Below, piece after piece: positions 1 to 8,191 of a stretch of DNA of 64,000 bases. Source of the DNA: Nitrospira sp. Lineage in GTDB: Bacteria; Nitrospirota; Nitrospiria; Nitrospirales; Nitrospiraceae. The stretch is from NCBI GenBank assembly GCA_030123625.1, contig CP126121.1:515001-579000 (forward strand), read 5' to 3'. A program made the position numbers and the translations under genes. The notes beneath the pieces are model-generated. The model was given only the letters and a program-made list of their open reading frames with translations, was not told where the DNA came from and did not search any database. How positions within the stretch are numbered: the stretch's first letter is position 1; each line of letters begins with the position of its first letter.

Positions 1-34
1 TAAACCTCGAAATCAGGACGAATGGAGATGTGCC

Positions 35-502
35 ATGTCATTTGATTTGCCGGACGTCATACTCGGACCAGGTCAAGGGCGGACCATTCATGTACCACAG
101 CATCCGATTACGTACAAAGCCAGGAAAGAAGAGACGAGAGGCGCATACGCCTTGCTCGAGGTGATTGTCGCGGGTGAGGGTCCCCCTCAGCACATCCATC
201 ACGCCGAGGAGGAGGCATTTTACATCCTGGAAGGGGAACTCAACGTCCAGGTAGGACAGCGGATCGTCAAGGGGACTGCGGGTTCCTTTATCCTGGTTCC
301 TCGAGGGACGGTTCACACCTACTGGAAGGTCGGATCGGCTCCGGCAAAACTCCTGGTGATTATTTCTCCTCCGGGGTTTGAGCAGTACTTTATCGATGTT
401 GTTGGCGACGAGGAAATAGACGATATGGCGACCTTCATCAAAAGAGGCATGGCTGTCGCTCAGAAGTACCACTTGGAGATCGTCGGACCGCCACGGGGAT
501 GA
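35..502 (+). CDS. Cupin-domain protein
   Basis: A 155-residue single-domain cupin. The first cupin motif is visible as HIHHAEEEAFYILEGEL (about residues 53-69) with His and Glu metal ligands, and the second as PRGTVHTYWKV with its conserved His. Such proteins bind a divalent metal in a small beta barrel; substrates vary and cannot be assigned here. No signal peptide, so cytoplasmic. The stop overlaps the ATG of the next reading frame (ATGA), but that frame is a chimeric relic, so the coupling may be accidental. Family assignment is sure; function is unknown. Confidence 0.85.
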   Translation: MSFDLPDVILGPGQGRTIHVPQHPITYKARKEETRGAYALLEVIVAGEGPPQHIHHAEEEAFYILEGELNVQVGQRIVKGTAGSFILVPRGTVHTYWKVGSAPAKLLVIISPPGFEQYFIDVVGDEEIDDMATFIKRGMAVAQKYHLEIVGPPRG

Positions 503-999
503 GCGAGGGATCTTCGGCTTTCGAGAGGGACCATGCCGGCAGTCAAGCTCACGAGGCCCGCGACTCTACACTGCGAGTGAGATCGCCCAGAGTCAGTGAT
601 CGGTACAAGTGTTGCTGGCTCCTCATGGCCCTTCTGTTCGTCGCGGGAGTGATGAACCTATTCTGGATGGCGGCCATCACTCTCTTCATCCTGGCGGAAA
701 AGATTGTCCCGACCGGTGATCTCATCGGACGCATCGCGGGAGGGATGCTGATTGCCGGAGGAATCGTATTTATCATGGATGAAGTCGATGACCTCATCGC
801 AGAAGGTGACAAGGTGGTGGTGCGGTGGAGACTGCTTGGAACGCACAAAGGCGACTTCCGCGGCATTGCTCCCACAGGCCGGGCTATCGCGCTCAAGGGC
901 ATCGCCATCTACCGGGTGAAGGACGGTAAGCTGATGGAGCGTTGGGTTGTATCCGACCTGCATGGCCTGCTTGAGGAAATCCGAGGATCGAGCAGATGA
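499..999 (+). pseudogene. Chimeric relic: DUF2182 membrane fragment fused to a SnoaL-like C-terminus
   Basis: This 166-codon frame joins two unrelated partial genes. Residues about 35-94 (CCWLLMALLFVAGVMNLFWM and a second helix) look like the last membrane segments of the DUF2182 family of metal-binding membrane proteins. From about residue 95 on (DDLIAEGDKVVVRWRLLGTH, then IYRVKDGKLMERW) it reads as the C-terminal half of a SnoaL-like/ester-cyclase protein. Neither partner is complete: DUF2182 lacks its N-terminal helices and SnoaL its first strands. A deletion that fused two neighbours in frame explains this best. A functional novel fusion is possible but less likely. Confidence 0.6.
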
Positions 1000-1070
1000 C
1001 AGGCGTTTGTCGTATGTGGCGTATCGATGAAGTGAAGCGACTGAAGAAAGTCGTATGCGGGTGGAGTTGA

Positions 1071-1430
1071 GGTGATGATGCGGATCTTCGGGCGCTTTCG
1101 ACGATTGACGGACTGGCTGGTTGGTGGACGGAAGAGACCAGTGGCGCGACGGGGATTGGGAAAACCATCACCTTCCAGTTTCGCAATCCAAAGGGCGAGG
1201 TCATAGGTGCGTTCGATATGGAAGTGATGAAGCAAGAGCCCAAGCTGGTTCAGTGGACGTGCCGTAAAGGTCCTGCCGAATGGATCGACACGGAAATCAC
1301 CTTCGACTTGAAGCAGGAGAACGATCATGGCCATGAGAACCGCCACCATGTGAACAAGGCCTCATCTCATGTCGTGGCGCACGCGTTCATCAATAGCTTA
1401 AGGAACGATCGAGGTTTGTTTCAGTTCTGA
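1071..1430 (+). pseudogene. Truncated SRPBCC (AHSA1-like) protein relic
   Basis: Reading from 1071 gives a conserved SRPBCC core: STIDGLAGWWTEETSG, then TITFQFRNPKGEVIGAFDME and VQWTCRKGPAEWIDTEITFD. An in-frame TGA sits immediately upstream (1068-1070) and the usual N-terminal strand with its ATG is missing. After ITFDLKQENDH the sequence leaves the family and the C-terminal helix is absent. It is therefore broken at both ends. An internal ATG (1218) could express 70 residues, but these lack most of the fold. Family recognition is good; activity is not expected. Confidence 0.6.
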
Positions 1431-1445
1431 CAATGGAGGAGCGAC

Positions 1446-1949
1446 ATGACGAAACGACCGGCGAAAAACACGGTTTGTCTTTGGTACAACCACGATGCCG
1501 AGGAGGCGGCGCGGTTTTATGCCAAGACTTTTCCCGATTCATCTGTCGGCGCCATCCACCGCGCGCCGGGAGACTTCCCGTCCGGCAAGAAAGGGGATGT
1601 CTTGCTTGTTGAGTTCACGGTGATGGGCATTCCCTGCATCGGCCTGAATGGCGGACCGGAGTTCAAGCACAATGAATCGTTCTCGTTCCAGGTCGCCACT
1701 GACGATCAAGAGGAGACCGACCGCTACTGGAACGCCATCGTTGATCACGGCGGCGAAGAAAGCGTATGCGGCTGGTGCAAGGATAAATGGGGCGTGTCCT
1801 GGCAGATCACCCCCGTGGCGCTGACCCAGGCGATCAGCGATCCTGACCCCGCCGCAGCCAAGCGCGCCTTCGATGCGATGATGGAGATGGGAAAAATCGA
1901 CATCGCGAAGATCGAGACGGCGCGCAAGGTGAAGAACTCTAAGGATTGA
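1446..1949 (+). CDS. VOC-fold protein, PhnB / 3-demethylubiquinone methyltransferase-like
   Basis: 167 residues covering a full PhnB-type vicinal-oxygen-chelate domain: NTVCLWYNHDAEEAARFYAK at the start, FSFQVATDDQEETDRYWNAI in the middle, and the typical CGWCKDKWGVSWQITP segment. Ribosome-binding site GGAGG lies just before the ATG. The basic C-terminal tail is common in this family. Members are often annotated as methyltransferases, but no methyltransferase fold is present; the true ligand is unknown. A decayed paralogue of its C-terminal half lies at 6033-6359, so the family has expanded locally. Confidence 0.85.
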   Translation: MTKRPAKNTVCLWYNHDAEEAARFYAKTFPDSSVGAIHRAPGDFPSGKKGDVLLVEFTVMGIPCIGLNGGPEFKHNESFSFQVATDDQEETDRYWNAIVDHGGEESVCGWCKDKWGVSWQITPVALTQAISDPDPAAAKRAFDAMMEMGKIDIAKIETARKVKNSKD

Positions 1950-2187
1950 GTCACCTAGCCGGCGGACTCGCATAGCAGCGGCATACGCAACGCTAGAGGT
2001 TTCGCGAGTTGTATCTGACCGTGGTTTGATTGAAAAAAATGTCGTCATGCTTGAAACTTTACAGGTTGTCACTGCCGTTGTCGTCAGTATTGCGATGGCG
2101 CTTTCTGTGAAGGTGAATGACCGGCTCACGCTCGATTTCGACCAGGACGAGATGAAACGGCATAAAGTCACGATGAAAGGAGAAACC

Positions 2188-2643
2188 ATGGCAACTCATG
2201 TCAACCCGATTCCAGATGGATTTCACACGGTGACCCCCGTCCTGACTGTTCAAGGAGCCGCGAAGTTGATCGATTTTTTGAAACAAGCCTTCGATGCAAA
2301 GGAGATATACCGCCTCGATGGCCCAAACGAGACCGTCATTCACGCCGAAGTCAAAATCGGCGATTCAATGGTCATGGTCGGCGAGACTACGGATCAGTGG
2401 AAACCGATGCCGGCGACAGTGGCGCTCTACGTGAAGGATACGGACGGGTGGTACCAGCGAGCACTGAAAGCCGGAGCGTCTTCTGTCCGAGAACCGAGCG
2501 ATCAGTTTTATGGAGACCGCAGCGCGGGCGTCAAGGATTTTGCCGGCAACCATTGGTGGATTCATACTCACATCGAAGATGTGCCGCCGGGGGAGATCAA
2601 GAAACGCGCGGAAGCATGGATGAAACAGCAGAAGAACAGCTGA
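2188..2643 (+). CDS. VOC-fold glyoxalase/bleomycin-resistance-like protein
   Basis: 151 residues beginning MATHVNPIPDGFHTVTP, the usual start of this VOC subfamily, with later motifs EVKIGDSMVMVGE and YGDRSAGVKDFAGNHWWIHT. The start at 2188 is chosen because AAAGGAG lies 6-7 bases upstream and because upstream codons (an in-frame extension to 2026) do not belong to the family. Two half-domains of the betaalphabetabetabeta type are expected. Cytoplasmic; substrate unknown. It lies 15 bases before the phosphosulfolactate-synthase-like gene and may be cotranscribed with it. A short relic of a similar N-terminus is at 10576-10608. Confidence 0.85.
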   Translation: MATHVNPIPDGFHTVTPVLTVQGAAKLIDFLKQAFDAKEIYRLDGPNETVIHAEVKIGDSMVMVGETTDQWKPMPATVALYVKDTDGWYQRALKAGASSVREPSDQFYGDRSAGVKDFAGNHWWIHTHIEDVPPGEIKKRAEAWMKQQKNS

Positions 2644-2658
2644 TAAGGAGCCGTACGT

Positions 2659-3501
2659 ATGACGCGCAACGCGCAACCCGATTCGAAACGGGCCTGTTCT
2701 TTTCTCAAGATGAACGAACATCCGCCCAAACCTCGGACGAGCGGCATAACTGAAATCCGAGGACCGTACTATACGGTGATGGGCAAACGCTACCTAGAGG
2801 ATGTCTTGGAAACGATGGGGTCGTACGTGGACGCGCTGAAATTTGCCGGTGGCTCCTTCAGTCTGATGCCAGCGAACGTGGTGAAGGAACTGATCGCAAT
2901 CTGCCATCGTCATGATGTCCAAGTATCGACCGGAGGGTTTATCGAATATGTCCTTACTCAGGGTCCCGAGGCCGTTGAGCAGTACATTCTCGAGTGCAAG
3001 GAACTGGGCTTCGACATCATCGAGATTTCGAGCGGCTTCATTACTATTCCTCCTGACGATTGGTTGCGGCTCATTGAGAAAGTCCACAAAGCTGGTTTGA
3101 AGGCCAAGCCCGAGGTCGGCATTCAGTTTGGTGCAGGCGGTGCGACGACGGCCGCGGAACTGGAGATCGAGGGTACGCGTGATCCGCAGTGGGCCATCCT
3201 CCTGTCGCGCCGGTTCTTAGAGGCGGGCGCGTACATGATTATGATCGAGTCTGAAGGTATCACGGAGAACGTTCGCGTTTGGCGTACAGACGTCATCGCA
3301 AAGATCGTCGACGCGCTGGGGATGGAACATCTCATGTTCGAAGCCGCCAATCCAGAGGTGTTTTCATGGTATGTCAAAAATTATGGACCGGACGTGAACC
3401 TCTTTGTCGATCACAGCCAGATCGTACAGCTTGAGTGCCTCCGGGCCGGCATCTGGGGCACTAAAAGTCTTTGGGGACGAGTCGTGACATACAAGGGGTA
3501 G
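2659..3501 (+). CDS. Phosphosulfolactate synthase-like (ComA/HSA32-type) protein
   Basis: 280 residues with the ComA TIM-barrel signature: DALKFAGGSFSLMPANVVKE, VQVSTGGFIEYVLTQGPE, GFDIIEISSGFITIP, AKPEVGIQFGAGG, AGAYMIMIESEGITE and HLMFEAANPEVFSWYVKN. In methanogens ComA adds sulfite to phosphoenolpyruvate for coenzyme M; in plants the homologue HSA32 is a heat-stress protein. No other coenzyme M gene is nearby, so a stress or sulfonate role is as likely. AAGGAG precedes the ATG. The first 25 residues are non-conserved and an internal Met start is possible. Confidence 0.85.
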   Translation: MTRNAQPDSKRACSFLKMNEHPPKPRTSGITEIRGPYYTVMGKRYLEDVLETMGSYVDALKFAGGSFSLMPANVVKELIAICHRHDVQVSTGGFIEYVLTQGPEAVEQYILECKELGFDIIEISSGFITIPPDDWLRLIEKVHKAGLKAKPEVGIQFGAGGATTAAELEIEGTRDPQWAILLSRRFLEAGAYMIMIESEGITENVRVWRTDVIAKIVDALGMEHLMFEAANPEVFSWYVKNYGPDVNLFVDHSQIVQLECLRAGIWGTKSLWGRVVTYKG

Positions 3502-3505
3502 GAAG

Positions 3506-3745
3506 ATGTTCCCTCGAGCGATCGTCCGCCGGTACGTGGGGCTGTGGATCGCCGTCGCCCTGTTGTGTGCGGGACTCCTCGGGTTTGTTGAATACCGGCG
3601 CAGCATCTGCACGGTCATTGGAGGCGGTCATAGCGGCTTGAATCGAGTGGGACCGAGTGATGAATCTTTCATGGCTGCCACGAATCACTGCGTTCGTAGT
3701 TGTTCTCTCGCTCTACGGTTGTATCCACACCGCTCCTTTTCGTAA
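3506..3745 (+). CDS. Possible small membrane protein
   Basis: 79 codons starting 4 bases after the previous stop, with GGTAGGAAG upstream. The N-terminus has one plausible transmembrane helix (LWIAVALLCAGLLGF) after a basic segment. The last 30 codons overlap the start of the alpha/beta hydrolase in another frame and look non-coding. Either a short real membrane peptide whose 3' end was disrupted, or chance. No family recognised. Confidence 0.25.
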   Translation: MFPRAIVRRYVGLWIAVALLCAGLLGFVEYRRSICTVIGGGHSGLNRVGPSDESFMAATNHCVRSCSLALRLYPHRSFS

Positions 3746-4829
3746 CGAGAGCAGTGATCTTACGCTCCCTCGCACAAGCACGGCTGAAGAGATCGAGCCG
3801 ATCGGACGCTCTGAGTATCTTACTGTGGATGATGCAAAACTCTATCTGTTGACGCGCGGCAAGGATCGGCACGCCCCTGTCTTACTCTGGCTGCATGGCG
3901 GCCCTGGCGGAGCAGAGCGACCCTTATTCCGCTATTTCAACAGTGAGCTCGAAAACCATTTTGTCGTGGCCTATTGGGATCAACGCGGCGCTGGACGCTC
4001 GTTCGACGCGGATGCCGATCCACATCAGTTGACCGTCTCACGTCATCTTGCAGACTTGGATGCCGTCGTGGATCATCTCAGGAAAGTCCTCCGCCATGAC
4101 ACGATCGCGCTGATTGGTCATTCGTGGGGAGGGATGCTTGGGTTGCTGTACGTGCAGCAACATCCCGAAAAAGTATCTGCATTCGTTGCCGTGGCTCCGT
4201 TGATCGTCCCACTCAGGGCACAACAGGCGGAGTACAATTTCGTTTCGACCGAGGCGAGGATACGGAAGGAGGAATCGGTTCTGACGCGCTTGCAAGGAAT
4301 CGGCCCGCCAGCCTACGACACCCATGATCGCCTCTTGGAGCTGGAAGATCTGGCGGACAGATATGGCATGGTGTGGCACCGAAAACCATGTAAGATCTGC
4401 GTGGTCTTGAAGGGCTTGGTGACAGGTCTCGTGACCCCGTTTGAGCTCATGTCCATCCATCGCGGCATTCATACCTCGCTCGACGCGATGACACCGGAGC
4501 TACTAGGCCTGGACCTCGCGCGCACGGTGCCCTGTGTCGACATTCCTGTATGGTTCTTCCTCGGACGGCATGATCGACATGTAGACTCACGCATAGCGGC
4601 GAACTACTTCGACTCGTTGCATGCGCCGTATACGCATCTACTCTGGTTCGAAGAGTCCGCCCATAACATACCGTTCGAGGAACCCGAGAAATTCAATAGA
4701 GTCATGATCGAGGAGGCTCTTCCAGGAGCAACGGGATCAAAGAGCTGCGCCTGGAGGTTCTACGAGCTGCATCCTCCCGGCAATCGCTGTTTGATAGAGC
4801 GTCTCTACATCGACTGCATGGCACTGTAA
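3660..4829 (+). CDS. Alpha/beta hydrolase lipoprotein, proline iminopeptidase-like
   Basis: 389 residues. A lipoprotein signal (ITAFVVVLSLYGC) places it on the envelope. The hydrolase core shows the oxyanion motif LWLHGGPGG, the strand VAYWDQRGAGRSF, the nucleophile elbow IGHSWGGM (Ser), and late Asp (FLGRHDRHVD) and His (EESAHNIPFE) candidates. This order fits the prolyl iminopeptidase/S33 group. ATG 3660 is preferred over the adjacent GTG 3657. The last 30 residues after LPGATGSK look unlike the family and may reflect a shifted stop. Substrate unknown. Confidence 0.8.
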   Translation: MNLSWLPRITAFVVVLSLYGCIHTAPFRNESSDLTLPRTSTAEEIEPIGRSEYLTVDDAKLYLLTRGKDRHAPVLLWLHGGPGGAERPLFRYFNSELENHFVVAYWDQRGAGRSFDADADPHQLTVSRHLADLDAVVDHLRKVLRHDTIALIGHSWGGMLGLLYVQQHPEKVSAFVAVAPLIVPLRAQQAEYNFVSTEARIRKEESVLTRLQGIGPPAYDTHDRLLELEDLADRYGMVWHRKPCKICVVLKGLVTGLVTPFELMSIHRGIHTSLDAMTPELLGLDLARTVPCVDIPVWFFLGRHDRHVDSRIAANYFDSLHAPYTHLLWFEESAHNIPFEEPEKFNRVMIEEALPGATGSKSCAWRFYELHPPGNRCLIERLYIDCMAL

Positions 4830-4836
4830 GGCGGAA

Positions 4837-5082
4837 ATGAGCGAACAATTGAGACTCAAAACCCTTTGTGATCGAGACGGCATGGAAGCCGCCAGGCAAT
4901 GGGCTGAATGGGCGGCCCGACTCTATCGCAATTCCATCGAGAGTCCCGCTCATTTTGCGTCTCAGGCAGATTGGAAGCCCCGCTTTGAAGACAGCATCCG
5001 GAACTTGTCGATGTTCGCGGAACAGGGACGAATACAGCCGGCAGAGGTCATCCATCAGGATCAACGTCGATCACCGGATTGA
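4837..5082 (+). CDS. Small conserved-looking protein of unknown function
   Basis: 81 residues, rich in Arg, Glu and aromatic residues, mostly helical in appearance (DRDGMEAARQWAEWAARLYR). AAGGCGGA precedes the ATG, and it follows the hydrolase by 7 bases, so the two are probably cotranscribed. No signal peptide or membrane segment. I do not recognise the family. Confidence 0.5.
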   Translation: MSEQLRLKTLCDRDGMEAARQWAEWAARLYRNSIESPAHFASQADWKPRFEDSIRNLSMFAEQGRIQPAEVIHQDQRRSPD

Positions 5083-5127
5083 CGATACTCGCGGCAAGCT
5101 CCAAAGGGTTCTGCGCGAGGTTGTTCC

Positions 5128-5559
5128 ATGGCATTGAAGATGTTCAGCTTTGCCGGTCTCCTCTTTACAGCGCTCGCGCTCGTCCCGGCCATGGCTCATG
5201 TGCTGGAGTTGCCGAATAAGATGTCTCTTTCTCGGGAGAACTATTTGACCGTGCAGCAAATATATCGGGGGTGGGCACTTGTGGGATTCATCGTGGGTGC
5301 CGCGCTCATCTCCACACTGGCACTGACGATCGGACTCCGGAATCATCCGACCGTCTTCGCTTTGGCGCTGACCGCGTTTCTCTGTATTGCAGGCACCCAG
5401 GTTATTTTCTGGACCTTCACCTTTCCGGTCAACCAATCCACTCACAACTGGACCAGGTTGCCGGAACAGTGGGAGGAGTTGCGTCGGCAATGGGAGTATT
5501 CCCATGCCGCAAGCGCCGGACTGAATTTCATCGCGCTGATTATTCTCGTGCTCGTCTGA
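5128..5559 (+). CDS. DUF1772-like small integral membrane protein
   Basis: 143 residues with four predicted membrane helices: FSFAGLLFTALALVPAMAHV, WALVGFIVGAALISTLALTI, FALALTAFLCIAGTQVIFW and LNFIALIILVLV. The order and the intervening NWTRLPEQWEELRRQWEYSH match the DUF1772 (anthrone oxygenase-like) group. A GAGG element lies before the ATG. Some members are oxygenases, but no function can be given here. Last gene of the 3.6-5.6 kb plus-strand run. Confidence 0.7.
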   Translation: MALKMFSFAGLLFTALALVPAMAHVLELPNKMSLSRENYLTVQQIYRGWALVGFIVGAALISTLALTIGLRNHPTVFALALTAFLCIAGTQVIFWTFTFPVNQSTHNWTRLPEQWEELRRQWEYSHAASAGLNFIALIILVLV

Positions 5560-5678
5560 ATCCTTATCTATCTGACGAGACGTCCCTTACGATGAGAGAT
5601 AACACAACGGTGTTCTTTTAGGGCCGAACTAGGGTATTTCCCGGCTTCCATGGAAGAACAAACGACTTATGCTATATC

Positions 5679-5790
5679 CAACAGGACCGGCAATGGAAAT
5701 ATTGTGAAGGCATAACGGAAACGTTATGTGCATGATATAAAGTTGCAAGTTCTGGGAGCTCCGCTTTCGAAAGAAAACGGAGCTTTTTTT
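5679..5790 (+). ncRNA. Candidate structured RNA, copy 1 (with its own terminator)
   Basis: Begins CAACAGGAC and ends in the T-run after the terminator. Helix 1 pairs 5683-5693 with 5743-5753 (nine pairs, a two-base internal mismatch). Inside it CAAT/ATTG makes a small hairpin, and CATAACG (5711-5717) pairs perfectly with CGTTATG (5722-5728) around a GAAA tetraloop. A terminator hairpin follows at once. The same layout and about 45 bases of near-identical 3' sequence recur at 63462-63576 on the other strand. The start of the next gene lies 24 bases downstream, so it could be a leader or an independent small RNA. Confidence 0.6.
5757..5790 (+). terminator. Intrinsic terminator of structured RNA copy 1
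   Basis: AGCTCCG (5757-5763) pairs with CGGAGCT (5778-5784) and is followed by a run of seven T. The loop contains the palindrome CTTTCGAAAG. A near-identical hairpin is at 63466-63495 on the minus strand. Confidence 0.8.
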
Positions 5791-5813
5791 ATTTATTGTC
5801 GGAGGCAAACGCT

Positions 5814-6008
5814 ATGACCATCACGCAGGCGGCTGAGTTGCGGGTGAAATGGAAACAGCAGGCTGATCCTTCCAAGTGCGAACACCTTAACCTTGAATTG
5901 GAATGGAGCGAAGGCGGGTATCCGACGGGGTATTATAACTGCATCGTGTGCGGAGAACACGTGGCCACGAAACGGCCCGGTGAGGATGCCTCAACCAAGA
6001 TTATCTAG
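5814..6008 (+). CDS. Small Cys/His protein (possible zinc knuckle)
   Basis: 64 residues starting at ATG 5814, chosen because GGAGG lies 9 bases upstream; a TTG six codons earlier lies before that site. It holds a CEHLNLE segment and a CIVCG pair spaced about 30 residues apart, which could bind one zinc ion. No membrane segment. It sits directly behind the terminator of structured RNA copy 1, which might control it. Family not recognised. Confidence 0.55.
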   Translation: MTITQAAELRVKWKQQADPSKCEHLNLELEWSEGGYPTGYYNCIVCGEHVATKRPGEDASTKII

Positions 6009-6032
6009 CCTTACCCATCATGCCGGCAGGCT

Positions 6033-6359
6033 GGAGAATTCACGCTGGTTCTCGTTCCAGGTCGCGACGGCCGATCAGCCGAAACCGACTGCTACTGGAA
6101 TGCCATCGCCAATTGCGGCGGCAAAGCGAGCGCATGCGGTTGGTGCAAGGACAAATGGGGCAGGTCATGGCAGATCACACAGGCGGCGCTGACCAACGCC
6201 ATCACCGACCACGATCCCGCCGTCGCCGAGCGCGCCTTCGATGCGATGATGAAGAGGACAAAGATCGACATCGCCGCGATTGAAGCCGCGCAAGGGGTGA
6301 TCGCCATGCGAACGACGAAATCCGATAAACCACGTCCCAAGAAACGAGTTGCGACATGA
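6033..6359 (+). pseudogene. Relic of a PhnB-like VOC gene (C-terminal half, frameshifted)
   Basis: The sequence encodes FSFQVATADQ and then, one frame over, TDCYWNAIANCGG, CGWCKDKWGRSWQITQAAL and a basic tail, closely following the intact paralogue at 1446-1949. The change of frame at about 6077 corresponds to loss of a single base after GATCAG. The N-terminal half is missing, so it is a 5'-truncated, frameshifted duplicate. Its TGA overlaps the ATG of the TPR gene. Confidence 0.75.
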
Positions 6360-8074
6360 CATTGCCGGGCCCTCTCCATCTATACTTTTTACTGGTCATA
6401 TGTCTGATCACGATGCCGGTGGCCCCCACCACCGCTCACCAGGCCGCCCAATCTCCATCCGACCCGGCCAAACAGGACGAGTTGGGAACGGTTGATTTCC
6501 CGACTTCCACCCGATCGAGAGAAGCTCAAGCACATTTCCTGCGCGGTGTCGCCGCCTTGCATTCATTCTGGTATCCGATAGCGCTTGAGGAATTTCGCGC
6601 GGCCACCAAGATCGATCCCAACTTTGCCATGGGCTACTGGGGGGAGGCCATGGTCCATAATCATCCGCTTTGGGGTGACCCACAGGAGACTGAAGCGGCG
6701 CGCCGGGCTCTTGCACGGATCTCCATGACACCGGAACTCACAGCCCGTGAACGGGCGTACATCGAAGCAGTCAGCGTTCTCTATGGTGAAGGGAGTAAAT
6801 CTTCGCGCGATCGGGCCTATGCTCGGGCAATGCAGAAGGTGTATCGCGACTATCCCGACGATATCGAAGCCGCATTGTTCTATGCCCTGGCCCTCCTGGG
6901 AAACGCCGGAGGCGGTCTGGAGGGATCGCAGAAACGCCTGCTCGCCGGCATGATCGCCTCGACCGTGTTGGGGCAGAAACCTCATCATCCCGGAGCGGCT
7001 CACTATGTCATTCACGCGTATGACAACCCCAAGGATGCTCATCGTGCCCTCGACGCCGCACTCCTCTATGCCGACATCGCCCCCGCCGCTCCGCATGCGC
7101 GGCATATGCCCGCTCATATCTTCGTTCAACTGGGCATGTGGCCGGAAGCAGTCGCGTCGAACCTGGCGGCTTGGGAGGCGTCGGACGCATGGGTCATGCA
7201 GAACGGGTACTCCCCGAGCAAACGCGATTATCACAGCCTGCAGTGGATGCAGTACGCCTACCTGCAATTGGGTCGGTACGAAAAAGCCGCGAGTTTATTG
7301 GACACCATGAGAAAGAGTTGGGATGAATCCCCTAAGAACCAGCTGCGCAGTCTGTCCGACGGCGGCTATATCTTGGCCAGGATGGCGGCATCCTATGTGG
7401 TCGAAACGCAACAGTGGGACAAGGCTGAAACGATCCTCGGCCGGGCGCTTCCACCGAGCACCGGGGAATCGCCGGAAGCCGACAAGTCTTCCAGAGCGTT
7501 TGCGACTCTCGCTCAGACACCTATCATATTCGCCCGCGGGTTTGCCGCGGCAATGGACAGGGCTGCGCTCCAAGCTCAAGAAAGCATCACGGCGTTGCGG
7601 GCGATCAGCAGAGAGCCCGGTCCAGACTCCATGCCGTCCATGAACGAGCTCCGTCACTCCGCTGAACTTCAGGCCATGAAGATCGCCGCCGCGCTCGACA
7701 TGGCGCAAGGGAAGCACGATGCCGCGATCAGAAAGATGGAGCAGGCGGCGGCGCTTATCGATGCGGCGCCCCCGCCGTCCGGGCCGCCGCCGTTGATCAA
7801 GCCGGTCCACGAATTATTCGGTGAAATTTTGTTGCGGGCCGGCCGGCCCGACGCCGCTGCGAAGCACTTTGACAAGGCGCTTGGCCGTTACCCAGCTCGA
7901 GCTCGTTCTCTGCTGGGAGCGGCGGCGGCCGCGACGCAAAACGGAGACTCCCGCCAGGCGCTGACACTGTATTCGAAGTTCATCGACCAATGGCAGCACG
8001 CCGATCCACAGTTGGCCGAGCTTCAGGAGGCGCAACTGTACTTTCAGCAGAGTCGGGCGGAAGGCGAGCATTGA
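6356..8074 (+). CDS. Secreted TPR-repeat protein
   Basis: 572 residues with an N-terminal signal segment (LYFLLVICLITMPVAPTTA) followed by helical repeats. Family-typical phrases include HSFWYPIALEEFRAATKIDP, GAAHYVIHAYDNP, and APHARHMPAHIFVQLGMW. Between 60 and 560 there are roughly eight or nine TPR-like helix pairs. Probably periplasmic, serving protein contacts; no enzymatic motif. Starts at ATG 6356 inside the stop of the VOC relic. The family is widespread but uncharacterised. Confidence 0.8.
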   Translation: MTLPGPLHLYFLLVICLITMPVAPTTAHQAAQSPSDPAKQDELGTVDFPTSTRSREAQAHFLRGVAALHSFWYPIALEEFRAATKIDPNFAMGYWGEAMVHNHPLWGDPQETEAARRALARISMTPELTARERAYIEAVSVLYGEGSKSSRDRAYARAMQKVYRDYPDDIEAALFYALALLGNAGGGLEGSQKRLLAGMIASTVLGQKPHHPGAAHYVIHAYDNPKDAHRALDAALLYADIAPAAPHARHMPAHIFVQLGMWPEAVASNLAAWEASDAWVMQNGYSPSKRDYHSLQWMQYAYLQLGRYEKAASLLDTMRKSWDESPKNQLRSLSDGGYILARMAASYVVETQQWDKAETILGRALPPSTGESPEADKSSRAFATLAQTPIIFARGFAAAMDRAALQAQESITALRAISREPGPDSMPSMNELRHSAELQAMKIAAALDMAQGKHDAAIRKMEQAAALIDAAPPPSGPPPLIKPVHELFGEILLRAGRPDAAAKHFDKALGRYPARARSLLGAAAAATQNGDSRQALTLYSKFIDQWQHADPQLAELQEAQLYFQQSRAEGEH

Positions 8075-8191
8075 GACTGAGTCGTCTTTGGGCCTTTCTC
8101 GGATCGGACAAGACTGCGTCCCATCATCCACGCGCATCCCTATGACGGGGCCCCGACGGCTTCAGAGAGGGTCGAATAAAGATGCTTCGCA

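Noticed and set aside
5679-5790. c-di-GMP (GEMM) riboswitch
   Set aside because: A GAAA loop is present, but the conserved GEMM core sequences and tetraloop receptor are absent.
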